Positions 21,440 through 32,490 are shown, counted from the stretch's first letter. The stretch: DNA of 64,000 bases from Mytilus californianus (GCF_021869535.1 NW_026262668.1:70205558-70269557); one strand, 5' to 3'. Made by a program: numbers and translations. The notes: generated from the sequence alone by a model not told the origin.

Positions 21440-22136
21440 AGTTGAAGTAGAACTTCTGGAGTGCAAGGATAAGAATAAAGGAGTCAACAGAACACCTCTT
21501 GTACTCACTTACCATCCTAATTTTAAAAATGTGTCATCCATTGTTCGAAAGCATTTAAATATAATAGAGAAATGACTCCAATTTGAAAAAAAAAAATTTT
21601 CTTCACCACCAGTCATGGCCTTCAAAAGACCTAAATATATCCGTGACAAATTAGTGACAGCTGTATTAACAAAGCAACCTACTCCGCCTCTCGGTTGCTA
21701 CAAACAAAGTGGGAGAAGGAATTGCTTATGCTGTAAAGCTGCCAATACTAGCAATTCTTTCATCAGCTCCTTTACAAAACAAAGTTATACCATCTACACA
21801 AATTCAAACTGTAAAACGGAGAACTCAATTTATGTATCAACATGTAACACCTGTGGCATTCAGTACGTGGGAGAAAAAATGGACAAATTTTGATATTCGG
21901 CTAAATAACCATCGATCATGGTACAAAACCAACAAAAACTGTCCACTCACAAGACATCTTCGCTCAAAGAAACATCCTTTTGATAATGTTACTTTCCAAA
22001 TCATAGAAGTGAACACTGAGTGGGACACCACGGCGAGAAGGAGAAGAGAAAACTTCTGGATCCACCAGCTCCATACTTTAGAATTTGATTGGCTTAATCA
22101 AAAAGACGAAAAAAGATACAGGAAAGATAAAGAATA
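21440..22136 (+). pseudogene. Penelope-like element C-terminus with GIY-YIG endonuclease
   Basis: From about 21466 the plus strand encodes NRTPLVLTYHP, a hydrophobic-basic linker, MAFKRPKYIRDKLV, then a CLCC zinc-finger-like cluster, TENSIYVSTCNTCGIQYVGE (the Y-V-G part of the GIY-YIG nuclease), IRLNNHRSWY, PLTRHLRSKKHPF and a final RRRENFWIHQLHTL with WLNQKDEKR. This is the standard end of Penelope-like element proteins, where the nuclease nicks target DNA. A TGA interrupts the frame at about 21571, and a frameshift at about 21860-21890 splits the nuclease. The RT domain is missing. It is a dead 5'-truncated copy. Confidence 0.8.
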
Positions 22137-22309
22137 ACTAATTATACAGCATCGTCCTTTATATCTCTGTAATATTGGCCAATGAACGTTGCAAACTTCA
22201 ACCACAAATACAAATCCCGATACAGGTTAAATAAAAAAAAAATTGATGATATTTTTTTGTTGTTTTAATTTACAATACTTTGGCAAGCAATTAAACTGAC
22301 ACATATATA

Positions 22310-22400
22310 ATCTCATAGATACTAGGATTCAAATATTGTACGCCAGACGCACGCCTCGTCAACAAAAGACACATCAGTGACGCTGGAATAAAAAAAGCCC
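22310..22400 (-). repeat. conserved short dispersed element (GCGTCTGGCG core), copy 2
   Basis: The reverse-complement core is CGCCAGACGCACGCCTCGTC-like at about 22343, followed by ACAAAAGACACATCAGTGAC. Orientation is opposite to the copy at 9690. Confidence 0.75.
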
Positions 22401-22629
22401 AAAAAGCCCCAAAAAAGAACTTAGGACACAAAATTCCGAAAGGTTTTGCCAAATACAGCTAAGGTAATCTATTCCTAGAAAAATCCTTAGTATTTCGGAA
22501 AATTTAAGGTTTAATAAACAGTTAATTTATAGTAATTACCATATCAACGATAATTAGTGCTGACTACTGTGCTGGTGATACCATCGGGGAGGAATTCTCC
22601 ATCAGCCGTGGCATCTACCCACTGGTTTA

Positions 22630-22705
22630 AATAAACTCATAGATACCAGGATTAAAATGTTGTACGTCAGACGCGCGCCTCATCCACAAAACACTCACCA
22701 GTGAC
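22630..22705 (-). repeat. conserved short dispersed element (GCGTCTGGCG core), copy 3
   Basis: ATAGATACCAGGATTAAAAT is followed by GTCAGACGCGCGCCTCATCC. It lies only about 300 bases from copy 2 in the same orientation. Confidence 0.75.
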
Positions 22706-23540
22706 ATATGTACGTGATAACTGACATTAGTGACACTTTTTTTGTCTGTAATTTATGTTTAAAAGTAAAAAAAAAAAAAAATGGTATGAAATCTGATCGT
22801 CAACGATATTTGATACACTTTTTAACTGTAGTGTGTGTTGTCTACTTTCTTCAACAATTAATTGTTGACACAGAGATATGTCTCGCCATCATGCAATTTG
22901 ATAGTAAAATGCAAAGTTGGTATCAAAATGGCCATATTCTAAAATGTATACTATGCAAAAGATCCGAAGTCAATGGAACATGACCGGGTTCAGGATAAAA
23001 AAATACCCATGGAAACTGGATATGCCAATGCCAAAAAAACTGCATAATATATATCATTGATTTATCATTAGGGATTTTCCTTCAAATGACCTAATCAACT
23101 AATCGAGGCGAGAGGAAAAAACTGCAGTATAAGAAACAAGCATGGGAACTACTAGTTCCATACTCAATTACTTTCAAATTATGAAAATAAATGCTACTAT
23201 ATGAAAAGTAAAATTTCATGCAACCTTCGTGATTAAGTACAAAGGTCAAATACCATAACAGGATGGGTCCCCGTTGTTGTATGCCGACCACTTGATAAAT
23301 TGTCCTTCTTTCGGCCATAATTCAATGTGATCATGGTGGGGTTTCATTTTAATTGAATAATAAGACAAATTAGAACATATGTCAAGTTCTTCGTGTATTA
23401 CTGATTAACAGCCCTAAACATGCATTTACATTAAGCTTTTTAAAACGTTTCCGTTAGATCTAATGAAACAAGCTGATGAAATGATGAAAACACATAGTTC
23501 TAGTGTTAAACTCTTTGTTTGATTTGTCACAAAGCAGTTT
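22706..23540. other. no recognisable gene
   Basis: AT-rich interval. The open frames (22708-22983 plus, 23318-23091 minus) have no domain, and the former is interrupted by a lysine run from poly-A. Nothing is supported. Confidence 0.4.
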
Positions 23541-23542
23541 TT

Positions 23543-23576
<34 letters not shown>

Positions 23577-23960
23577 AAATGTAGAATGTTTCACTGTGAA
23601 GGTTAAAGTTAAAGATATAGATCAGCTATTATAATTGCTAATTTTTGTGTGGATAGGTATTCGACAAAACAATAGCCATTCGAATATTTTTTAATATGGT
23701 TACTAACTTTTACAAAGACAATCTATTAAAAAGTCTATACATGCAATTAAATACAGGAAAGTCTAGTCTAAATTACCTTACGAATTAATCACGTGTAAGT
23801 TAAGTGAAATCATGAATTAATCATGTGTAAGTTAAACGAATTTAAAGTGAAATCATGAATAAACAACTTGAATGTGAAATCAAAGGAAATGTATACGCAA
23901 AAACCGAATTGATTGTTAAAGCAAGTTTCAAACATTGTGATATAATGTTAGATAATAGGA
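23541..23960. repeat. segmental duplication block E, copy 2, with (CT)n
   Basis: A (CT)n run at 23544-23574 is followed by the anchors listed for 11390-11690. A short local duplication (AATCATGTGTAAGTTAA-type) is present around 23785-23845, making this copy longer than copy 1. Confidence 0.65.
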
Positions 23961-24321
23961 ATTTTCTCGATACCCTTATACAAACTACGTATTTACAAGT
24001 CAAAGTGTGTGATAAAGAAAGAAAAGAGAGATTAAAAAAGAAACTTAATAGAAACTTAGTTCAACAGCAACTTGAACAGAGAGCCAAATTATGTAATTTC
24101 GTTATTTGCTTAGAAATAAAAACAGCACTTTTTTTAAAATTCAATGCGTCCGAAGCGCTTTTCATGATTTGCCTTCATCAGAAACGCGCAAAGTCGAATA
24201 TATGAAAGTCAGGATGTATAAGAACCGAAACAGTTGAAAAGCTTTATGACCAAAAAAAGGCCCTAAAAATAATAGCAAAATCCATGTAAGGCCAACTTTC
24301 CCTGAGGGAGTTACAAACATA

Positions 24322-24395
24322 TATACACACGTATAAAAATTGCGGTTTTTATCCAACGCAATCATAGGTTTGAACGTTGTTTTCAATTTAGACTT

Positions 24396-24437
<42 letters not shown>

Positions 24438-24607
24438 GTCTATAAAAAGGACCAACCAGCAAATTTACTATGTACCGGATCGTCTAGAATAGACGATACT
24501 GTGCAGATAAGGAAAAAAATTATATAAGTCTAGAGATTTGCACAACGATACTAATATAAGATGGTATAATACCATCTTATATTAGTATCGTTGTGCAAAT
24601 CTCTAGA

Positions 24608-24649
<42 letters not shown>

Positions 24650-24722
24650 AATCTAAATTGAAAACAACGTTCAAATCTATGATTGCGTTGGATAAAAACC
24701 GCAATTTTTATACGTGTGCATG
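24322..24722. repeat. nested inverted-repeat structure with TA runs
   Basis: Outer arms of about 75 bases (24322-24397 and 24648-24722) are inverted copies with only a few mismatches; each holds AAAACAACGTTCAAA and GATTGCGTTGGATAAAAACC or their complements. Between them lie TA runs (24399-24434 and 24610-24647), a small hairpin ATCGTCTA/TAGACGAT at about 24479-24497, and the long palindrome at 24521-24615. A third, direct copy of the arm is at 25178-25230, again ending at a TA run. Confidence 0.8.
24521..24615. repeat. near-perfect palindrome, 47-bp arms
   Basis: Every base from 24521 to 24567 pairs with 24569-24615 around a single central A at 24568. The centre reads GATGGTATAATACCATC. Perfect arms of this length with no spacer are unusual in a eukaryotic assembly. 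Confidence 0.9.
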
Positions 24723-25177
24723 CAAAACAAATTTCTTGGTAGAGGGGTCTAACTACAGCACAAACAACATTTTCCAAAAGACCAAAAAAGTGAAAAAGTA
24801 TATTTTAACAAAACGCATTTGACTAGCAGGTCGAACAACTGATGTTCTTAAACCCTGCTGACTGTCATTGGCGACTGCCAAATAAACGGATCACCAGATG
24901 TAACAAAATGGATCTTATTATTGATTTATTACCAAACAGAAAACAATAAATTTGCGGAAAAGATGGTATACCGCAAACATGAGGTGCACAAATTTGTACA
25001 CCATATCCGGATTTCGACAACTAATGTCTCTTCAGTGATGTTAGGAATCGAAACGGTATTTGGAAGGCCATATAATTTACCTCAATTTAGGATAGACTCA
25101 TGAATTTTGAAAGAGTCGAAATAGGATGAACGGATCATATAAACCCGAAGGCAAATATAATACAAACGAAAAAATAT

Positions 25178-25229
25178 AAACAAATCTAAATTGAAAACAA
25201 CGTTCAAACCTATGATTGCGTTGGATAAA

Positions 25230-25274
<45 letters not shown>
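25178..25274. repeat. third arm copy with (TA)n(TG)n microsatellite
   Basis: CAAATCTAAATTGAAAACAA through GATTGCGTTGGATAAAA (25180-25230) is followed by (TA)12 at 25231-25254 and (TG)10 at 25255-25274. Confidence 0.8.
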
Positions 25275-25275
<1 letters not shown>

Positions 25276-25454
25276 TCATACGACTAAAAAAAGGCTGCTG
25301 TTTTACTGACTAGGTTACCTATACTGTTACGAATAACTGTTTATGGGAAAATGTCATAAAGATACAACAAATATCCTCTTGGTAGATATTTTAAGTAAAA
25401 CCCTGCAGATATTTTCAAGAAATATTCTCTGTTAGCAAAAAGATAACCTCACTA

Positions 25455-25835
25455 TTTTACAGGATGTATCCCAATTGATACGATATTCGAGAGCTTGCAT
25501 TTCCTATCAAGATTTATTTGATAGAGGGTTGCTGCTTACAAGGAAGCATTTAAACCAAATTGTTTCAAGTGGTGAAGTTGAAATGACCCCTTTGGAAATT
25601 TACGACCGCCATCAGGAGTTGGATGACCATTATGGAATATGGAATACTAGTATCTGTTTCACAAATGACGACAGATATGTTCGAATTGCCGTAATTACAA
25701 TCCCGTCCTCTTTTCCTCGAATGTGACCTATCGAATTACACTTATTACCGGGTTTGTACTTAGTAGTACATACACGAGAAACACGATGGGTGCCACATGT
25801 CGAGCAGGATCTGTTTATACTTCCAGAGCACCCGA
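25455..25835 (+). pseudogene. reverse transcriptase fragment, subfamily A, heavily decayed
   Basis: A frame open from 25475 encodes QLIRYSRACISYQDLFDRGL, LLTRKHLNQ and, after a frameshift, remnants of the KFYGRHHELVDHYGI segment. The start of the subfamily A tail follows (GGGTGCCACATGTCGAGCAG near 25789) up to GAGCACCCGAGAC, where homology stops. Only the last third of the RT region remains. Confidence 0.7.
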
Positions 25836-26440
25836 GACGAAAAAGTCATGATTGTAATCCGACTAGACAAAATCGGCTCAGTCTACAGAGTGTTACGAGA
25901 GGCACATTACAATCGGAAGTGCTTGATTGACCTCTCCAGAACATTCACGATCCGTAGGACTCTGTTACGAAAGTATACAACTGCGTCCAGATAATGAGAG
26001 GACATTCCAGACCATTTTCACTTTTCGTGTCGTAACGCTGTCTGATCTCCGCATTATCGAAAGTACATTTTTCTGAGAATCCCATATGAGCGTTTTTGCA
26101 GTAAAGACTTGGATGTCAATAACTGTTAAAATTTTATAACTAAAAATATGTTGCTGTAAAAATATAGATATCAGACAGAAAGTGGTCAAAACGCTTGCTT
26201 ACTTATACATAAAAAAAAATAATAGAGATCTTTGTATATGCATTGAGATTTCTATAGGATTAAGATATCTCCCGAATGAATTTGAAGAAACATGTGTATT
26301 TCGCATTTTTCTGTACATTGTAATATTTGTTATAGAGCAACAAATATAATGGCGGTCCTCCAATCCTATTGTTTTAGCTTAAAAGGCTTATTGACAAAAG
26401 TTAAATTGTTGTTATTGAATCACTGAGCCTGAGTCTAGTA
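25836..26440. other. no recognisable gene
   Basis: The interval holds short frames without domains. No repeat was recognised. Confidence 0.35.
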
Positions 26441-26444
26441 TATT

Positions 26445-26715
26445 TGGGATAAACATTGATTGATTGATTGGTGTTTAGCGCCAATTTCAGCACTATTGGC
26501 TTCATCGTAGCAGCCAGTTTTTATAAGTAGTGGAAACTGGAATGCCCGGAGAGAACCACAGACCTTCGGTGGGAAAATTTGCAATCCTAGTCAATTAAGA
26601 TTAGAGTCGAACGCACAGGTCTGCCAATTGTGGTGTTTGAATTCCCAACGTCGGTGTTGACAAACTAGTGATTGCTGTAGATGAACTATTTAGACCACTC
26701 AGCCGACGAGGCCTT
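26445..26715 (+). repeat. GATTGATTG-headed dispersed repeat, copy 1
   Basis: TTGATTGATTGATTGGTGTT is followed by AGCGCCAATTTCAGCACTAT, GGAGAGAACCACAGACCTTC, GAGTCGAACGCACAGGTCTG and AACGTCGGTGTTGAC. It is colinear with 33325-33560. The second copy has GGGTTCGAACTC, which resembles a pol III B box, but no convincing A box was found, so a SINE origin is only a possibility. Confidence 0.65.
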
Positions 26716-26857
26716 TTGGGATAAACAATAATTAGCTTCTTTGTATTTTAGTTTTACACAAGTCGAAATGTTCATTTTGTTTTCCTGTGTTGGAATTCTG
26801 TCGAATTTGTTCTTGGTATTGTATACGATCATGCTTTATTGTATTATATATATATAT

Positions 26858-27252
26858 AGATTCTACCACTGCATCGAGTGTGATACGCTATTTATCCACT
26901 CGAGACAGTTAAATTTTCAAATTTAAAACGCGAGTGGATAAATAGCGTATTACACGAGATTTGGTGGTGGAATCTGTTTCTCTAATGATTTTCAAACAAT
27001 AAGCAGGCAAATTTATTCCTTCTTTTCGAATGATCTGCAAAAAGATGTGTTCTTTCTATGTGACGTCATCAGGCATGGTCGCCTTTTTTCATGTCGTCAC
27101 AATAGGAAATTCAGAGGAAAGCAAGAAAACTCGACGTCATAATCGGATTTTAACCAATGAAGAACCGAGATCAAACGAACCACACGTTGATTAAATTTTT
27201 TTTATACAATGGGTGCAGAAAGGGATAAATTGACGAAGAATTAGAGAAATAT
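26858..27252. repeat. 395-bp tandem duplicate, left unit, with 20-bp perfect hairpin
   Basis: The unit begins AGATTCTACCACTGCATCGA. Perfect arms ATACGCTATTTATCCACTCG (26883-26902) and their complement (26931-26950) flank 28 bases. The rest is near-identical to 27253-27690, including GTGACGTCATCAGGCATGG. Compared with the right unit, 43 bases of the hairpin interior are missing. Confidence 0.9.
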
Positions 27253-27690
27253 AGATTCTACCACTGCATCGAGTGTGATACGCTATTTATCCACTCGAGA
27301 CAGTTAAATTTTCAAATTTAAAACGCGAGGCTCGCCGAGCGTTCTAAATATTTAAAATTTAACTGTCGAGAGTGGATAAATATCGTATTACACGAGATTT
27401 GGTGGTGGAATCTGTTTCTCTAATGATTTTCAAACAATAAGCAGGCAAATTTATTCCTTCTTTTCGAATGATCTGCAAAAAGATGTGTTCTTTCTATGTG
27501 ACGTCATCAGGCATGGTCGCCTTTTTTCATGTCGTCACAATAGGAAATTCAGAGGAAAGCAAGAAAATTCGACGTCATAATCGGATTTTAACCAATGAAG
27601 AACCGAGATCAAACGAACCACACGTTGATTAAATTTTTTTTATACAATGGGTGCAGAAAGGGATAAATTGACGAAGAATTAGAGAAATAT
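27253..27690. repeat. 438-bp tandem duplicate, right unit, with full MITE-like hairpin
   Basis: This unit keeps the complete inverted repeat. The left arm from AGATTCTACCACTGCATCGA is complementary, with mismatches, to the sequence ending GGTGGTGGAATCT at 27413, around a GC-rich turn GCGAGGCTCGCCGAGCG. The ~160-bp core therefore looks like a MITE with long terminal inverted repeats. The flanking ~280 bases were co-duplicated. Confidence 0.9.
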
Positions 27691-29091
27691 ATATATATCA
27701 CTTTGTTATAAAATCTTCTATGAAATATAGCCACCGATATTGAAATATATTCAGAAGTAACGTACTTTGAGCTTGCTTTTATTAAGCGCGAGGAGTCTTT
27801 CAAACGGTATAATGATTGTTTATTATTGTTTTGTTACACAGATGAATTTACGGAAAGAATGCAAGCTTCTTTTTAAAGTCTCTGTGGTTTAAAGATAAGG
27901 TTAGAAACTTATGAAACTTATGAAATGAAGAAATATATATATACCTTACCTTGTGTTATACTTAACGTAAAATATTCTATCTCTCTCTCTCTCGTTATTT
28001 TTGTCGAAACAATACAAATTGGGTCATATATTTGTTTCTTTGTTTTACAAGGACATCCTGTTAGAAATAAATTAAGGTACATGTGTCTATGAAATTAGAT
28101 TATGATTTGTTATATAAGTGTGAAGATAACATTGTTTGAATAGTTTTACCAGTGTAGCCCAACCCTAAACCCAAAAAATATTATGTCGCGTAATATCTTT
28201 CGGATGAGTCTTGATGTGGCAATTAACTTATATGAAAACATATGGGATATATCAATGAGACAGCAACCCAACGACAAAAATAAGAAATAAACCAGAGTTA
28301 TTCTTAAAAAATAGACCAGTGTCTAAAAATATTCCAAGCTCTAAAAGCCTAGAGTCTATAGAACATTTGTGAAAACATTTACACAGTAGACTATTAAAGA
28401 TCTACCATCAATGCCCCTTATAAAACATCAAAGTGTTATGAAAGACAACCGCTTACAAGGTTCCTGCATGACTTGGGACAATTAAAAAATAATCTTGATT
28501 GGTTTAAATAATCATTTGTTATATAGAAATCTGCTCGTATTTCTAAAATGAGGCGTTTCGTTTGGCCTCCATGGACTTTAGAAATACAAATGTAATTTCT
28601 AATCACGAAGGAAAAATCTGCAATAAGATGCGCACATGCAGTTAGTGCCGCTCAGAATACAAATTAGCTGACGGTAGGTATACTTATCCTCAAAAGGAAC
28701 ATAAATAATATAGTGCCAAAATTTTTAGCGCTCACTCATTTGCTTCCTTTTTCTATAACAGGAATTGAGTGCAATGAAGTTTTTCGGATAAAATTGTATA
28801 CTACTAAGTAAACCATTACGACTTGTTAAGAAATCCGGTTCAAAGTCGAATCGTTTGCAAAGTGACTGAAAAAATGCGGTAAGAAAGTTTTTGGACTGTT
28901 ACTTTGTGCAAATAATGCTATGACAACAGTGTTCCAATATCGTGAACCAACTTTAAAGTTAGAATAGAAGCTTGCAAACTCAGCTTCAAATAGATCTATA
29001 GTTTCACGGGAAAGTTCAAATTAAAAAAAACCCGGGTCTAAACGAAATACGTACAGTTAGTGGCACGTGATTGTGAATATTTAGTAAATCA
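27691..29091. other. no recognisable gene; minor repeat traces
   Basis: A stretch near 28215-28275 (ATATATCAATGAGACAGCAA) is a diverged relative of the 'AATGAGACAACTCTCCACCA' repeat seen at 52680-52760. A short (CT)n lies at 27979-27993. Nothing else was identified. Confidence 0.4.
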
Positions 29092-29440
29092 ATGGAATGT
29101 TGTGTTTTGTGTACTGCTGTTTGTCTTCATCGTCATTCGTTTTTTTCCCATGGCATTTTTTTAAATACTAAGGATTTTCTACCCCTGGAAAAGATTACCT
29201 TATCTGTATTTGACAAAACCTTTCAGAATTTTGGGTCCTCATTGCTCTTCAACTTCGTTCTTTATTTAGCCTTTTTAATTTTTTAATTCGAGCGTCACTG
29301 AAGAGTCTTTCGTAGACGAAACGAGCGCCTGGCGTACAAAATCTTAAACCTGGTATCTCTGATGAGCTTATTGTCATTTTGTTTTCTACTTATCAGTTTT
29401 AATGTCCTTTTGGTATCTTTCGCCTCTCTTTTACTATGTT
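29092..29440 (+). mobile_element. RT element 3' tail, split by a nested repeat
   Basis: The tail piece TGTTGTGTTTTGTGTACTGC at 29099 and the distal piece GGTATCTTTCGCCTCTCTTT at 29413 belong to one subfamily A tail. The intervening part includes the short element at 29295-29370. No RT coding sequence precedes it. Confidence 0.55.
29295..29370 (+). repeat. conserved short dispersed element (GCGTCTGGCG core), copy 4
   Basis: GACGAAACGAGCGCCTGGCG is followed by AACCTGGTATCTCTGATGAG. It is nested in the RT tail. Confidence 0.75.
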
Positions 29441-29739
29441 TGCCATAAGGATCTCACTGTGAATACTCAATATTCAGCGTAATCGTAATACATTCTTTTG
29501 TAATGATCTGCAAAAATGTTTGTAATTAGGCGCGGTCGTCCTTGTCAATCACGAGAAACAGAGGACGGCAAGTAAGTTTGACGCAATACTTTTTCACAAA
29601 TGAACTGAGAACAGGCCGACTACACGTTTATTGTCAAACTAGTCAGGAAAAGTTCAAATCAGCTAATATTGAGACAAATTCTGATTCATTCATAACATCT
29701 TATTGATAACGATATGTACATGAATACATGCGAGATAGC

Positions 29740-30215
29740 TAATTTCCCCTTTAAAATGCGAGGCTACTGACTAATGAATAAGAAAATGTTGATAATGCAA
29801 AAATACCTGACGATGATTATGATTTTCGCTGTAAATTCTTCATAATTTGAGTATCAATGTCAGCAGTTCGTATTTGTGTTTCCGCAAGAGCCGATCACTA
29901 AGAAGTAATGTATACTTAGCCCTATATCACTGGCGTTTATTTGACGTCATAGCATTTGCAAGCAAGGAAACTGACCAGATCTCTTGGACTGTCGCTAACG
30001 TTTTAGTTTATTGAAAACCTCTGGTTATACATCTAATGTTAGAAGGGGTAGTATATAGAACTTACACCTGAATAGACAATAAATCAACAGATCAGCTGTT
30101 TGTGTTGCCGACTGAAATAAGATCAACAATATGCATTCGATCATAATTATGGTTAATTAACTCACACAAAGACTTTCCGTCAGAAATTATGTGCATGATA
30201 ATTCAAGGTTAGATC
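29740..30215. repeat. segmental duplication block A, copy 2
   Basis: Counterpart of 15790-16290 (anchors given there). It is the right-most recognised block of the duplication. No following block B was found to its right. Confidence 0.7.
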
Positions 30216-31639
30216 AGATTATGGGTGGTTAATTAAATGTGAAGTTCAAAAAGTGTAAAAGTAAAGTTATTAAAAATATCTTTTCAAAAGAAACGTGCAT
30301 AAAACCCTATTTGATAATCACGTTAAAACGTAGTGATATTTTGTAACAGACCAACAATCCGCTTCCGTCCTTTTGCAAAATACATTCAAAGAAACGAGTT
30401 AAGTTTAACGGATATGATCAAAAGAACAAGAAAGATCAAGGATATACAAATTGGCAGTTCACCAGCTGGTCAATATCTGCAGATATTGCAAAAAAAAAAA
30501 AAAAGGTCACGTACGCGTATACAGAAACATAGATACATAAGATACGTGTATAACCAATATGAACGGAGAGACGAGCTTATATATATTTTTAGAAATGGAA
30601 ACAGATAAACATGTTCACGATTATGTAAAATAATCTACAGGTCGTCAGATGTAACACTTTCAGTTGTACGTATAGGTGACGAACGAAAAGAAAAAACCCG
30701 TTACTCCGCCTAGTATAAGAATACAATACACAGGATATTATGGAATGTGTGTCACAGATAACCACGCAAGTGTTCCTGTGTCACTATTGTCGTTCCCTGC
30801 GTATTTCGCGTTCTCTCAACGAATTTGTGAAAGGTTCATGTGAAACTAAGTTTTCTTTGTAACGGTTCGATACATCTTAAGATATACTTATATTTGTCTA
30901 TGTTTTTGTTTATTGGTTATACGGTCGACGTACCCGGTCTCCCGCCATTTTGAGTGTATGCGATTACCTGGCGTTTTCCCCTTTTGTTTGTGTATTCCCG
31001 ATACATTTGCAATTTTTAAACATTGGTTTACTTCTGCTGCCTCTTATTTCAATCATTTTTTTAGTTTCTTCGTGACTTTACTTTGTTTCTAAGTTGTCTG
31101 GTTAAATGTATCCCCTGTATTTTGACTTAAAAAAATACTGGAATTTTTAAAATAATAAAAATCAAATAAGAATATTTTGACCCCTGGAAATAGAAAATAT
31201 TCATGATGGGAAAAAGCTAAGAGTTTCTAAAAACATCAACGTTGCAACATTACTATACTTCTATAAGACTAAACTTGATTCTTTGGGTGGGCTGCAGTCA
31301 TGTTAAAATGCATGAAAACAAATGATGTTTAGCTACACATTTTAAAAATACAGAAATTTCAATTACGTGAAAGGCAGGTATCAATTTGGCCTGAATTTAT
31401 TTATAAACCTTGTATCTTTGGTTAGTTTCTATTTCAATTTTGTTCATTTCAGTTTCATACATTTGTCTGTAGCTGCATTGTGTGGTATTTCCAAACTTGT
31501 AGCTAAATAATTAATATAAAATAGCTCAAAACTGCAATTTTGAAAGATTTCAGCCAATTACGAATATTAATATGAAATTAAGTCCATCGAAATTACATTT
31601 GATAAAGTTAAAAACACTTACCGTTATTTTGATGATATA
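30216..31639. other. no recognisable gene
   Basis: An open frame at 30333-30608 is rich in Lys/Arg partly from a poly-A run and shows no domain. The remainder is AT-rich sequence without recognised repeats. Confidence 0.4.
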
Positions 31640-32160
31640 TTTTGCTTTAGATAATCAAGAATTTTCTAATTATACAGCGGAAATTTATCCAAGGTAACTT
31701 ATTCTAAATAATTGTAATAAAAACAGCAATAAGTGTCAGTTTTACTTGAGAAACTCTATACAAAACTTTACGACAAAATAGACGATTTTTCGTTCCTTAT
31801 TGTTAATTTTCCTTGTTTGAACGGTGAAGTTCCTTTGTCCCTTTCTTATGGTGTGTATATTTTACAATGTCTTCGCTATGTCCGTGTCGGTAGCGACGTT
31901 TTAGATTGCATTGAACGTAATCTATGTATAACTGGTAAATTATTAAGTCCGTGATTTTGTTTCCAAAAATTAATTAAAACTTAAATTTGTTCATGGAAAC
32001 AAAGATTTGTTTTGGAAGTTTGGCTGTTCCTGTAGAATTCTTATTAAAAACGGGACATCATATACTAATTTTTACGATGATGTTGATATGATTCATGTAA
32101 ACTCGTTGATCTTTTGAATAAACTTATTCACGAAGGTCAGCATTTTAACGCCGAGGTAAA
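31640..32160 (+). pseudogene. reverse transcriptase fragment, subfamily B-like, frameshifted
   Basis: Pieces in different frames encode LDNQEFSNYTAEIYP (31648 on), then TKLYDKIDDFSFLIVNFPCL, LSYGVYILQCLRYVRV and IERNLCITGKLL (31751-31950), then fragments after 31955. The spelling is closer to the subfamily B copy at 7770-8507 (IERNLCIT versus SERNLCIT) than to subfamily A. Several frame breaks show that it is dead. Confidence 0.75.
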
Positions 32161-32227
32161 ATCTTTAAATATTGTTTATATAAAAATAAGGAGATGAGGT
32201 ATGATTGCAGTTTATATCGGTACTAAA

Positions 32228-32312
32228 TAAACTCATCACGGATATCAGGATTAAAATGTGTACGCCAGACGCGCGATTCGTCTACAAAAGACACATCAGT
32301 GACTCTCGAATC
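32228..32312 (-). repeat. conserved short dispersed element (GCGTCTGGCG core), copy 5
   Basis: ACTCATCACGGATATCAGGA is followed by CGCCAGACGCGCGATTCGTC and AAAGACACATCAGTGACTC. Opposite in orientation to the copies at 9690 and 29295. Confidence 0.75.
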
Positions 32313-32362
32313 AAAATAGTAAAAAGTCAAATACAGTATGAAGTTGAAAAGCATTGAGGAAC

Positions 32363-32490
32363 ATTAAAACTATAACATTGATTGTGTCAATTGTGTCAAA
32401 AACATTAAAAACTAACATTGATTATGTTAAAAAATTAAAACTAACATTGATTATGTTAAAAACATGAAAACTAACATTGATTGTGTTAAA
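32363..32490. repeat. minisatellite, ~31-bp unit, 4 copies
   Basis: The unit AAAACTAACATTGATTATGT, followed by TAAAAA with small length changes, repeats four times. The first copy carries an extra TGTGTCAA duplication. Confidence 0.75.

Noticed and set aside
23855-24205. 116-codon plus-strand frame rich in Lys and Leu
   Set aside because: Part lies in duplication block E, and the matching part of the other copy is not open. The end runs into another repeat. No domain is visible.
24162-24777. Minus-strand frames with repeated Tyr-Ile
   Set aside because: These are translations of TA microsatellites inside the inverted-repeat cluster.
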